64,000 bases of DNA from NCBI GenBank assembly GCA_963978545.1, contig OZ021731.1, positions 23,952,093 to 24,016,092 on the forward strand, given 5' to 3'. The first letter of the stretch is position 1. The number at the start of each line of letters is the position of its first letter. The notes below the pieces were generated by a model, which ran no database searches, was not told the DNA's origin, and saw only the letters and a program-made list of their open reading frames with translations. The DNA is from Linyphia triangularis. Lineage: Eukaryota > Arthropoda > Arachnida > Araneae > Linyphiidae. The translations under genes were made by a program, and so were the position numbers. Positions 33,422 through 43,614 of the stretch are shown in pieces.

Positions 33422-34889
33422 CAGTGGGTAAAAAAAAGTCTCCGTACGAAAGCCAAAGTTACAAATAAATTAGCATAACTTTTACTCTTTTGCTTCATAT
33501 CTTCAGTAACTATACTGAAATATGATTAATTTGATTCTTTAAAATAAATTTATAATAAATGTCTGTTTTTACAAAACTCAGCAAGTTTGAAATATTAGGA
33601 GATGTTGATAAGTGCCATGCAAAAAAAAGTTTCCGTACGCAATATGAAATTTAATTCTGACGTCTTCCATAACTGACTTGCAGTAAGTTTTAAAAACTGA
33701 AGTGTACGCAAGTGTCATGAAGAGATGATAGCAGCAATTGTTTAATTTTAACTTGTAGCTGACCGTCTAAAAATGGAGTTCCTAAACCTATTCATGAGTT
33801 GGTGATTCAGTTATGAAATGATAGATTATCTGTGAAGAAATGGTGAAATCTGTAATATATTGAAGTCTGTAGTGCATTATATTGTTGAAAGACACCGTGA
33901 GTTTCAAACTTTTGAGGATAGATATCAATTTATCCGTAGAGATCAATTTATCCATAACATCGTCAAAGCTAAAACGTTTGCATAAAAGAAATATACTATA
34001 GTAAGGTTCAAGATAATTCGCGAATAAGTGCACCTTAAGTCGCACATGGTTTAAAAATTGATAAAAAATTGAAGTGACATCTCAAACTATGAAAACACGG
34101 TGGAGGAGGCGTTATGGTGTGGGGATGTATAAGGGCTGCTGGTGTCGTTAATTTATGTTGGTTAGAAGGATAAAAGGATAGGTACGTGTATCTTGAAATT
34201 CCAATGCAAGATGTCTTAACCAGTGCACAAAAATTGTCACTTGGAAATTGTTTTTAATGTTCTTATCAATTCTTAAACTATAAGCGACTTGAGATGCACG
34301 TATTCGCGGATTATATTGAACCTTACACTAGGATATTTCTTTTATGTAAGCGTTTTAGCTTTGAAGATCTTAAAAATCAAACTCTGTTCTCGAAAGTTTG
34401 AAGCTCACGGTGTCTATTAATAATATATTGTACTATAGACTTCAATATATTAAAGATTTCACCAATTTTTTCATAGATAATCCGTAATTTTAAAACTGAA
34501 TTGCCAACTCAGGAATAGGTTTAGAAACTCCATTTTAAGACGTTCACCTATAAGTTAAAAGTAAAAAAAATTAATGCTATCATGTCTTCATGATACTTGC
34601 GTACACTTTAGTTTTTAAAATTTATTGCAAGTCAGTTGTGGAAGACGTCAGAATTAGTTTTCATATTGCGTACGGAAACTTTTTTTACATGGCACATAGC
34701 AACATCTTCTAAATATTTCAATTTAAATACTTGCTGCGTTTTGTAAAAACAGACATTTATTATAAACTTATTTTAAAGAATCAAATTAAACATATTTCAG
34801 CAGTTACTGAAGATATAAGCAAAAGATTAGAAATTATGCTAATTTATTTGTAACTTTGGCTTCCGTACGGAAACTTTTTTTACCCACTG
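33422..34889. mobile_element. Fold-back Tc1-like element with two N-terminal arms
   Basis: Both ends read inward CAGTGGGTAAAAAAA(A)GT(C/T)TCCGTACG. The left is preceded by TA; the right flank has TG where TA is expected. The inverted similarity does not stop after a normal terminal repeat. It runs about 600 bp into each side (about 33422-34050 and 34270-34889), including TTCCGTACGCAATATGAAA, GGAGTTCCTAAACCTATTCA and AAGCTAAAACG-type blocks. Each arm therefore carries the same degraded 5' coding region in opposite directions around a central segment holding part of the catalytic domain. The whole 1468 bp is almost one large palindrome. Confidence 0.8.
34080..34262 (+). pseudogene. Tc1-like transposase central fragment
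   Basis: The plus strand reads KHGGGGVMVWGCIRAAGVVN, then DRYVYLEIPMQDVLTSAQKL and SLGNC, with stop codons between. This is the glycine-rich block and following segment that precede the second catalytic aspartate in Tc1 transposases. Compare HGGGSVMVWGAM in the element at 17199-18804. The QDNDPKHT motif itself is not present; the fold-back junction follows. The flanking arms carry degraded N-terminal coding on the strand leading into this fragment and its inverted duplicate beyond. Confidence 0.75.
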
Positions 34890-35602
34890 TGTATACACGT
34901 ATATAGAAATTTTCATACAATAGTTACAGTTATAGAACGCTTGTAATACATGCAGTTTAATTCATTATGACTTTAAAAACATACTTCAAATACTTAAAAC
35001 ACGAAAAACACCGAACGTTCTCCTTTTCAATTTAAACTTTAAAATAATAAAAAAAAATTAATAAGGTAAAGAAATCCCAAGTATGAGAAAATTGAAAACT
35101 TTCTATATTTTATATCGCAAAACAAACCTTCTTGATTTTATCCTTATTGTCATTACACTATTTCTATAACTTACATTAAGATTACTACGAACCTTCTTTT
35201 TAAATAATAATTTATGTTCTCTTACTACCACAAACATAAGTTTTTGCAAGGATTTGTTAAAAGATGAAGGATACTTTTTCTACGATAATTAGAAAGCTCC
35301 ATAACGTGTATTTTCTATATAGTATGATAATTTTCTGTATAGAAAATACGAGTTATGGACCTTTCTTATTATATTTCTTATATTTTCTTATTATCACAGA
35401 AAAAGAATATAGAATGGTAACTTGCACATAATTAAAATTTGCTTTATCATCTTATTGTTGCGTGGATGGGTTCGAAAGATTTGAAGCCAAAGCAGATTAA
35501 CACTTGCATAAATTTATTCCGATATACTCTTCACAGATTCTTTTACAAAACCTGAACTTCTCGTTCTAGAAGACTCAATACTCTTTACACAACAATAGAG
35601 CT
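34890..35602. other. Intergenic DNA with one hairpin
   Basis: Apart from the hairpin at 35291-35368, nothing is recognisable. Confidence 0.5.
35291..35368. other. Imperfect hairpin, about 30-bp stem
   Basis: The left arm AGAAAGCTCCATAACGTGTA plus TTTTCTATATAG pairs with the right arm CTGTATAGAAAATAC plus GAGTTATGGACCTTTCT, around a loop of about 14 bases. Three or so mismatches. It could be a very short fold-back element, or an RNA hairpin if transcribed. Confidence 0.6.
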
Positions 35603-36186
35603 CAAACAGCAGTTAAAAAAAACTTCACAACTGCTACAAATCGCAGCAAAAGACAATGCAATACAATTCGCTTTAGAACTACTCTGAATGCTCACTGAGA
35701 GGCAGCTAACTCAGTATCTCAACTCAGAAATTCCAGTCAACTAACGGACTCAACTCATGGCCGGGCATATATAGGAAAGTTAAACCTTCGTGAAACTTCC
35801 AGAGATAGAAATTTGGAGGACTTTCCAGATCGTAGTCGAAAAGTCCTATACATATACATGGGGACCGAAAATGTCGCCAAGTGGTCGCCATGTTTGGCGA
35901 CCATTTGGCAATTTCTCGCCAAATTTGGCCACAAATATTAGTCGCCAAAACCGTCGCCAACTTGGCTCTATCTCGCCAATTTAGCGAGATTGCCATTACC
36001 ATAATGTTAAATGCCCTGCTCTTTCAAAAACTCGCTTCCCAGCGTTATCTCTGTAAAACTCGTTATCAAGCATTAAGACACATATTGCAGGGAAGCCAAG
36101 TAAAGAACTCTTGCACTGCCTTATGCGAAGTGCACATAAATTTATTTTTTTACATAACTAATGCTACGAAATATTTACAAATATAC
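35603..36186 (-). repeat. Promoter-bearing LTR-like repeat, copy 2
   Basis: Counterpart of 26118-26703 in the same orientation. The CGCCAA/TTGGCG cluster lies at about 35873-35985. The TATA region on the minus strand is CTTTCCTATATATGCCCGG (35764-35782), and the downstream leader is conserved. The copies differ by small indels and scattered substitutions. Beyond about 35600 and 36190 they no longer align. Confidence 0.6.
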
Positions 36187-37000
36187 AGAAATTAATTTAC
36201 AGAATTAATTTATTTACAGAAATTAATTTACAGAATTATCTTAAAAACCCACATGTAATTTATTTTATAGTTCAAACATTCCCATAGCAAATCTATTACT
36301 AGATATTTTATTGCTAAGACTAAACTTTCTCTATAAAACTGATTGTCATAAATTATTTCAAAATAACATTCAAAACAACAAAGTCGGAAGATTAAGGGCA
36401 AACTTTCGTTGAGACATCATATATAACTTGAAAAGCTTAAATTATCCTATCACTTTTACTTTTCACCCAGCCATATCTCCATTCTGACAACCTTTAATCA
36501 CGGACGATTATATAAAATTGAAATACCTCTTTCCATTGAAATGTCAGGACACTAGCTTTGCTACATCGTGATATGTTGTCTGAAGAAACGGAGTGTTTTA
36601 GAGCATTAACTTTTCAACACTTTGTCAAATGGCAAATTTTTTTTGTATTATTGAGTTGTTGAATACCAAATTGTTAGGATGGTAATCGACATATGTATGA
36701 AGTAAATGTTTGGATAGAAATTCAAACTTTGTAAATTTGTATCATTAGTAATAAAAATAAAATAATTGCTCTTAAGTCCTAACTTATTTACTTATTTACA
36801 TTGGTTCGCCACTCAAAGTAAATCATTGCCAGTTGTTCTCATTTCCAAGGAGTATTCAGTTTAGAAATTTTAACTTATTTATTTACATAAACACGGCTCA
36901 CACACATACAGCACAAAATGATATTTACACTACCATTAAAGCATTACACCGTAGCTATCTGACCTCAAGATCATCAAAGGTAAAACTCTCTTCAATTAGT
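36187..37000. other. Intergenic DNA, no gene seen
   Basis: Begins with a short direct repeat (AGAAATTAATTTACAGAATTA, about two copies at 36188-36238). Otherwise featureless up to the SINE. Confidence 0.5.
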
Positions 37001-37165
37001 CCCACTTGATGACTGTGTGGTTAGAGCTCTGGCCTCGCATGCCAAAGGTGTCGGGTTTGAATCCCGAGTTAGGCATGAATGTTCTTTGTAGTTCGGAATC
37101 TACGATAAACTGTAGGTCACGACTCTGATTAGCCGTTATTGAGCATTATAATAGGTCGTTGAGAG
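37001..37165 (+). repeat. tRNA-derived SINE, family A, best copy
   Basis: Head with A-box-like GTGTGGTTAGAGCTCTGG, a tRNA-like arm GGCCTCGCATGCC and B box GGTTTGAATCC, then the body GGCATGAATGTTC, TAGTTCGGAATCTACG, AGCCGTTATTGAGCAT and AGGTCGTTGAGAG. The promoter boxes are spaced as in tRNA genes. It lies 95 bp upstream of the copia element and is not part of it. Confidence 0.8.
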
Positions 37166-37260
37166 AACAAAGCCATATTTCATTAGGAAAGGAGAAGTAA
37201 AACTACAGTCTCTATATGTCGCCACTTTGGTGGAAACATGAGCATTGAAAACCTGTCAAT

Positions 37261-37445
37261 TGTTGAATGTTTTAACTGTAACCGTTTGAAATGATTTGAC
37301 AAGGTTTGTTTTTTAGTAACTTCTACTTTCATGTAGTTCTTTTTCCTTTTTTTTTCAAATAAACGGTTTGTTAATAAAACAAGTTTCTGATCGTTACTTT
37401 CTTTATTTAAGAGTATATTAATACTGCGCATAAGGAACTGCAACA
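37261..37445 (+). repeat. copia left LTR
   Basis: 185 bp, starts TGTTGAATGT and ends AACTGCAACA. Contains AATAAACG and AATAAAAC words that could serve as polyadenylation signals. Identical to the right LTR by direct reading. Confidence 0.97.
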
Positions 37446-37462
37446 GGTTATGGGCGCCAGCG
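37446..37462 (+). other. Retrotransposon primer-binding site
   Basis: GGTTATGGGCGCCAGCG starts immediately after the left LTR. Its opening resembles the GGTTATGGGCCCAG-type primer site I recall for copia, which uses an internal part of initiator methionine tRNA. The exact tRNA match was not checked. Confidence 0.6.
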
Positions 37463-37555
37463 GATGCATTTAAGGAAAGTTGAGTATCGATTTGAAAAAG
37501 TTAGTTTGTGTTTTACTTCCTAGTTTGAGTTTTGTTCATAAAGTGTTAGAGCACA

Positions 37556-38401
37556 ATGGCTGATCAAAGTAACGTTATAAAGCTCAATAATAAGAATTAC
37601 TCCAACTGGAAATATAAAGTTAAACTACTTTTGATGAAGGAAAACTTGTATAAAAAGATTATAGATGGTGAAAGGCCAAATGCGGAATTGGATCCCAATG
37701 GAAAACTTATTGCCGAGTGGGAAATAGCTGACAGCAAAGGACAAGCATATATCGGACTTTCTGTGGAAGATGATCAGCTGATTCACATCCGAGGTAAATC
37801 TACCGCTAAAGAAATGTGGTATGCTTTGAAAGAGTATCACGAGAAAAGTACCTTAACAAACAAAGTGCATCTGATGCGAACGATTTGTTCTTTGAAGCTC
37901 GAAGAAGGTGGAAATGTTCCGCAGCATATTACGCACATGCAAGAATTGTTTTTAAAGCTTAGGGACATTGGTGAAGAGTCTTTATCTGACAGTTGGAATG
38001 TAGCTATGCTGTTGAGCAGTTTGCCTAGGAGTTATGATCCTTTAATAACAGCATTAGAAACTCGTTCAGAAAAGGAATTGACGTTTGTTGTCGTTCAGCA
38101 GAAGGTTATAGCTGAATTTGAAAGAAGGCAACATGCAGAAGCGACTTCATGCAGCTCTTCGGAGAGGATGTTAAAGTCAGTTTCTAACAAAGATTTAAAG
38201 AAACATTCTATAACTTGTTATTTCTGCAAGAAAAATGGGCATTTCAAAAAGGATTGCCAGAAGTACAGAAAATGGAAGGATAATCAACAGAATAAAGTTA
38301 ATGCCGTTGAACATAAAGATCAATTGTTTACATTTGACGTTCAATCAGATGGTTGGATTTTAGATTCTGGTGCTACTCGACATGTAACCAATGACAGATA
38401 G
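37556..38401 (+). CDS. copia gag and start of protease
   Basis: 281 codons from an ATG in good context (CACAATGGCT). Residues about 10-35 (LNNKNYSNWKYKVKLLLMKE) and the following helical region form the copia-type gag capsid domain. Residues 221-234 form a CCHC zinc knuckle (CYFCKKNGHFKKDC) that binds the element's RNA. The aspartic protease active-site motif DSGAT is at 270-274. The frame ends in a TAG at 38399-38401, only a few codons after the protease motif; downstream sequence continues in the same frame. This stop separates gag from the replication enzymes. In copia-type elements a single uninterrupted gag-pol frame is usual, so a recent nonsense change is the simplest reading. Confidence 0.93.
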   Translation: MADQSNVIKLNNKNYSNWKYKVKLLLMKENLYKKIIDGERPNAELDPNGKLIAEWEIADSKGQAYIGLSVEDDQLIHIRGKSTAKEMWYALKEYHEKSTLTNKVHLMRTICSLKLEEGGNVPQHITHMQELFLKLRDIGEESLSDSWNVAMLLSSLPRSYDPLITALETRSEKELTFVVVQQKVIAEFERRQHAEATSCSSSERMLKSVSNKDLKKHSITCYFCKKNGHFKKDCQKYRKWKDNQQNKVNAVEHKDQLFTFDVQSDGWILDSGATRHVTNDR

Positions 38402-41344
38402 TTCTTCACGACACTAAACACATCATACAAAGATAAGATTGAAGTTGCCAATGGGGAATTAATTGATGTAGTTGGTATAGGATCTGGAAAGTTGATGTTT
38501 AAAAATCAAGAAGTGATAACACCTGTTGTTCTTACTGAAGTGTTTTATGCTCCAAAAGTTGTTGGAAACATAATTTCTGTCAGGCAGCTAAATTTGAGTG
38601 ATATTTCAGTTACCTTTAACAAGGAAGGCTGTGATATTTTTAAAGATGATAAGCAAATAGGATTTGCTAACTCATATGGAAATTTATATAAAGTATATCT
38701 AGCAAGTAAAGTTCATACAGTGATGGAACACAAGGACAATTGTATTCATTCGTGGCATCGAAAAATGGGACATCGTGATCCTGAAGCAATAAAGAAAATG
38801 CACACTGAAGGTCTTTTGGATGGTTTAGAGATAGTTGACTGTGGAATCAAAATGTCGTGTGATACATGTATGAAAGGAAAACTGACCAGATTACCATTTC
38901 CAAAACAGTCTTTTAGTGAATCAAGAGCTCCATTAGACTTAATCCATACAGATGTTTGTGGGCCAATGCAAACTGTGACACCTAGTGGAAAACGATATGT
39001 GGTGAGTTTTATAGATGACTACTCAAGATACACTCATATATATTTGTTGTCAAACAAATCAGAAGTTGCTGATACTTTAAAAGGATATGCAGCACTTGTC
39101 GAAAACAAGTTTGACAGAAAAATAAAGAAAATTCGTTCTGATCGAGGAGGAGAATATCTCAATACTGATCTCAAGAAATATTTTGCTAACAAGGGCATCC
39201 AGATTCAGTTAACTACAGCACATACACCACAGCAAAATGGTATAGCGGAAAGAAAGAATAGATGTCTTTTAGAAATGGCACGTTGCATGCTTATTGACGC
39301 AGGCTTAACCAATAAATTTTGGGGTGAAGCTGCGGTAACTGCTAATTTCATCCAGAACAGAGTTCTTACTCGAGCAAAGAAGCTAACTCCTTATGAACTT
39401 TGGAATAAAGAAAAGCCAAAGGTAAAGAATTTCCAAATATTTGGCTCCAAATGCTTTGTTCATGTACCAACACAGAAACGTCATAAATTGGATAACACAG
39501 GAATAGAAATGATTTTCCTGGGATATGATGAACAGTCGAAAGCCTATCGATGCTACAATACATCTTCACAAAAGGTTGTCATCAGTCGAGATGTAAGGTT
39601 TAGCGTAGAAGAACATCATAAAGAACCTGAAGACTTTCACAAACAAACGAATGATTTCAAGTTTCAATTAGGCCAAACAGAAGTGGAAATTGTGGAGGAG
39701 AATAATAAAGATTTTGAACTCCCTACAACTCGTGTTTCAGAGAGATCAACCAAAGGTGTTGCTCCAAAAAGGTTAATTGAAGAATGTAATTTTGCTAGAG
39801 AAGAAATTAAAGAGCCAAAATCATACAATGAAGCAATTTCCAGCAAATACAAAAATGAATGGCTTGAAGCAATGCAAGAAGAATTAGCATCATTAAAAGA
39901 AAATAGTACCTGGGAACTATGCAATCTTCCTGAAAACAGAAATGTAGTTGGAAGTAAATGGGTGTATAAAGTCAAGCGAAGCACAGATGGAAGCATTCAG
40001 AAATTCAAGGCTCGTCTTGTGGCTCAAGGTTACTCCCAGAAGTATGGTGAGGATTATGATGAAACTTTTGCTCCAGTCGTACGCCAAACAACTTTACGTA
40101 CTTTATTATCGGTTGCAGCTAAAGAAAAGCTAGAAGTCTATCACTTTGATGTAAAAACAGCATTTTTAAATGGAGAATTGAATGAAACAATATATATGAA
40201 ACAACCTCCAGGATTTAGTGATGATTCTTCTCAAGTGTGCTTATTAAAGAAATGTATTTATGGTTTGAAACAAGCAGCTAAAACTTGGAATGAAACATTG
40301 CATAAAGTTATAATCAATTCAAATTTCAAGCAAAGTGTAGTGGATCCATGTCTATATTCCAGAAAATCAGGATATGGTTATTGTTATATTCTTATTTATG
40401 TGGATGACATTCTCGTCACTGGAAAGTGTGAAGATGAGGTAAAAGAAATAGAGAAAATGTTATCTAAAGAATTTAAAATGAAAAATCTTGGCGTTATTCA
40501 AAAGTATCTTGGTGTCGAAATTACGAAAGATTCAGATGGAAATTTTCAACTTTGCCAATCTGATTATATCAAGAAAATTGCGATTGATTTTGGTTTGGAG
40601 GATGCAAAGCCATTTAAGACACCAATGGATCAGAATTATGGGAAGACTGAATATAATGATCTTCTGAAAGATAACTCCAAGTATAGACAGTTACTAGGTC
40701 GTTTATTATATGTCTCTGTCAATACACGACCAGACATTTCAGCAAGTGTATGCATTCTAGCACAAAAGGTTTCCTCGCCAAATCAAGAAGATTGGACGCA
40801 ATTGAAGCGAATTGTAAAATATCTCCAGTCTACTAACAATCTGAAGCTTAAGCTCAGCAATGTAGCTCAGAAAAATTTTACACTTTATGGATATGCTGAT
40901 GCAAATTGGGCTGAAGATCACAGGACAAGGAAGTCAAACAGTGGATATGTGTTCTTCTTAAATGGAGGAGTCATCAGTTGGTGTTGTAGGAAACAAACAT
41001 GTGTATCATTATCATCTACCGAAGCAGAGTATGTTGCATTATCTGAAGCTTGTCAAGAAGCTCTTTGGTTGCGCCATTTGTTAGAGGACACGCATCAAGA
41101 TGTGAACTGTGCAACAACAATTTATGAGGACAATCAGAGTTGCCTATGTTTGATTAGAAGTGGGAAGTTCTCTAATCGAACAAAACATATCGACACTAAG
41201 TTTCATTTCGTTAAAAACTGTGTTGACAACCAACAAGTTGACTGTATATATTGTCCCACTGAATTAATGATAGCAGACTTGTTAACCAAACCATTGTCAC
41301 CTAACAGGCATATTGTTTTGAGACAGAGTTGTCAAATTATTTAA
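38402..41344 (+). pseudogene. copia pol: protease rest, integrase, RT, RNase H
   Basis: In frame with the upstream gag but cut off by its TAG, with no other stop until 41342-41344. Using residue numbers from 38492: the GAG-pre-integrase zinc-binding HHCC region lies at about 87-126 (HSWHRKMGH, CDTCMKGK). The integrase core has D154 in HTDVCGPM, D217 in SDRGGEY and E253 in NGIAERKN, the DD35E spacing. The reverse transcriptase core has D553 in FDVKTAFLNG and YVDD at 636-639. RNase H has YADANW (about 801-806), STEAEY (842-847) and YEDNQS. All key residues seen are intact. The order integrase before reverse transcriptase identifies the Ty1/copia class. Without readthrough of the upstream TAG it would not be expressed as a fusion. 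Confidence 0.95.
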
Positions 41345-41356
41345 AACGAGGAGGAG
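41345..41356 (+). other. copia polypurine tract
   Basis: AACGAGGAGGAG directly abuts the right LTR and would prime plus-strand DNA synthesis. Confidence 0.7.
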
Positions 41357-41541
41357 TGTTGAATGTTTTAACTGTAACCGTTTGAAATGATTTGACAAGG
41401 TTTGTTTTTTAGTAACTTCTACTTTCATGTAGTTCTTTTTCCTTTTTTTTTCAAATAAACGGTTTGTTAATAAAACAAGTTTCTGATCGTTACTTTCTTT
41501 ATTTAAGAGTATATTAATACTGCGCATAAGGAACTGCAACA
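41357..41541 (+). repeat. copia right LTR
   Basis: 185 bp, identical in sequence to the left LTR; followed by the TCAAT target duplication. Confidence 0.97.
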
Positions 41542-41680
41542 TCAATCTGGTGGAACTGAGAAGATTGGAACTGAGGAGAAACTACATGACGTCAGACTGT
41601 GAGATTTATAGTTTATTTTCTTTAAAAAGGATCGTTTGGCAACATGGATAAGAGATCGTTTGGCAAAATGGATTTTTTTT

Positions 41681-41848
41681 TTTCAGATTATCTGACGCCG
41701 TCAGCAGTACGAAGGCTATAATGCGCCGAAACATTCGTCATTAGACAAGCCAACATACATTTACAAACACCCATTCCTAACACGGGATTCGAACCCGCAA
41801 CCTCGCGGTTTAGAATCTAGCACGCTAACCACTATACCGTTTGGTCGG
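41681..41848 (-). repeat. tRNA-derived SINE, family B, with TSD
   Basis: On the minus strand it starts GGTATAGTGGTTAGCGTGCT (A box). The B box GGTTCGAATCCC follows, then the body ATGTATGTTGGCTTGTCTAA, CGGCGCATTATAGCC and GACGGCGTCAGATAATCT, and a short A tail (T run on the plus strand at 41672-41683). Likely target duplications flank it: TTTGGCAAAATGGAT on the left and TTTGGCAATTGGAT on the right. Both promoter boxes look good, so this is the best preserved copy of family B. Confidence 0.85.
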
Positions 41849-42370
41849 TTTTGGCAATTGGATAAAAGTAATTTGGAATTTCTTGTAAATAAAAATATAC
41901 GTTTTGTTCTATACGCTACGTTTTAGTGTGTGTTATATATAATTAATAGGAATTATATGTTTAATTAATACTTTTTATATATTGCACATGCAACACTAAC
42001 TATCATTGAAAAATTTGAAGTTGCGTCAGTGTTCTATCAGATCGGTCACATAGTTTCGAATCAAGCAAGCACTATCCATTATAAAATATCCAAGTAGGAG
42101 AAGGTACGGAATAGTTTGATATCCATTGAAGTATTGAAATACGTAGATCATAGAGAAAATTAGAATTATAAACATAAATATTTAAAAATGAAAAAAAAAA
42201 AAAAAAAAAAAAAAAAAAACATTCCAAAGTTATAAAAATCTAACCGTAAATAACTATGTCTCAAAACACAACTAGGACGTTGTTAAAATAAAAATCTCTA
42301 AGTAAAATGATCAGCCACTAAAAGATAAAATCTTGAGGTTGCCGGTAAAAGGCTGAGTTTAATAGTTTAA
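41849..42370. other. Intergenic DNA, no gene seen
   Basis: A+T-rich, including a 31-base A run (42189-42219). Confidence 0.5.
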
Positions 42371-42445
42371 TTCTTTCCTATAATCTAAATTAATTTCATT
42401 CTGCTTTTTGTAGAGAATAAAATTAATTTAGAATTTAGGAAAGAA
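42371..42445. other. Hairpin of about 26-bp stem, precursor-miRNA-like
   Basis: Left arm TTCTTTCCTATAATCTAAAT continuing TAATTT, right arm AAATTAATTTAGAATTTAGG continuing AAAGAA, loop of about 23 bases. Only a few internal mismatches. Size and shape would suit a microRNA precursor or a tiny fold-back repeat; expression is unknown. Confidence 0.6.
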
Positions 42446-42858
42446 CCCCTGCAAGCAATCGCCACTTGCATTTTAGAGTGTTTATAGGAATTATCTCATT
42501 TCAGTTCAATGATTGAATAAAAGTAACCAAAATATATGAACAGAGATTATTTAAAAAAAAACCAAAAAACTCTAGGATGGTAAATGCTAATTGTCCACAA
42601 AGTTTTTACCCAGAAATCCCATTTTAGTTTATGGGGATCAAAATACAAGGTGTCCAGCGAAGGACTCCCTAATTTTACAATTAAATAACTCAAAAACAAA
42701 GATCGATAGAATACTGGAACAAAAAGTATAATTATTTTGAAAGCTGTAAAAATCTGATACTAAATTTTTAAATTAGTTACAAATGTTACTAACAGGTGGC
42801 GCTGTACACTGCAGTTCTTATGAATAAAGCTTTGAAGCTCAGAACAATCAGTTTCCGG

Positions 42859-43614
42859 TAGAGGTCGGCGATATATCGATACGACGATATTTTTATCGAT
42901 ATTTTTTAAATATATCGTTAGTAAAAATATCGATACAAGTCACAGATATATCGATATTTTCAAACATTTTTAGTTTTTTGGTGATCGTTTTATAGTTACA
43001 TGTGTTTTTTCCATTTTCTTTATTCCCTTTTCAAAAAATTCAAAACTAAGGTTTGGATTTGGCTGAGAGACACTTAAAATGGCACCCAAACAAAAAAGAA
43101 AACATGATGTAATAGAGAGATAAGACTATTTATTAGTAGTCATTAACATAGCGCCGTTTCTGTTGCACCGTGTGCCTGGAATTTGCATCTAATTTTAAAT
43201 ATTAAAAACATCTCTATCAGCAAAATATGCGATAAACTACTTTTCAAAATTTCTTCTTTGGAATTTATGCATTGACATCCAAATGTATTTTATTTATTCT
43301 GATTGATAATATAATTTATTTATTAAAATAATTTTTATAATTTATTTATTAAAGTAATTTGTATAGTTTATTTATCAAAACAATTTTTATAATTTATTTA
43401 GTAAAACAATTTTTATAGTTTATTGATTAAAACAATTTTTATAATATATTCATCAAAATAAGGTTGGCATGAATTCATGAAAAGTAGAAATTTGCAAAGA
43501 AAAACTCTGGAAAAAAAAAAAAAAAAAAAAATCATGTATCGATATTTTATCGTAATTTTCTCTATGCAACGATATAGTATCGATATTTATTTTGATCGAT
43601 ATTTCCGACTTCTA
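42859..43614. mobile_element. hAT-like non-autonomous element rich in TATCGAT sites
   Basis: Ends read inward TAGAGGTCGGCGATATATCG and TAGAAGTCGGAAATATCGAT. They are flanked by 8-bp near-duplicates GTTTCCGG (42851-42858) and GTCTTCGG (43615-43622), as expected for hAT insertion. At least seven ATCGAT words cluster within 110 bp of the two ends. An ATG at about 43079 opens MAPKQKRKHDVIER before a stop, like the start of a BED-zinc-finger hAT transposase, so this is a deletion derivative of a coding element. Confidence 0.7.
43290..43455. repeat. Tandem repeat of about 32 bp inside the hAT element
   Basis: About five diverged units of the form AAAACAATTTTTATAATTTA plus TTTATT, inside the interior of the hAT-like element. 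Confidence 0.7.

Larger units (their letters stand above)
37261..41541 (+). mobile_element. Full-length Ty1/copia LTR retrotransposon, recent insertion
   Basis: A 4281-bp element with two 185-bp LTRs that read identically base for base, including a 9-base T run, bounded by TGTTG...CAACA. It is flanked by the 5-bp duplication TCAAT (37256-37260 and 41542-41546). Between the LTRs lie a primer-binding site, one gag-pol reading frame in copia domain order (protease, integrase, reverse transcriptase, RNase H), and a purine tract before the right LTR. Identical LTRs mean very little time since insertion. The frame contains one internal TAG. Confidence 0.97.

Noticed and set aside
37001..37165. Genuine tRNA gene
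   Set aside because: A and B boxes are present, but the cloverleaf is incomplete and the same sequence recurs with a conserved non-tRNA body, so it is a SINE.
38492..38494. Separate start codon for a pol protein at 38492
   Set aside because: The codon is TTG and the frame is continuous with gag apart from one TAG; treated as one interrupted gag-pol frame.
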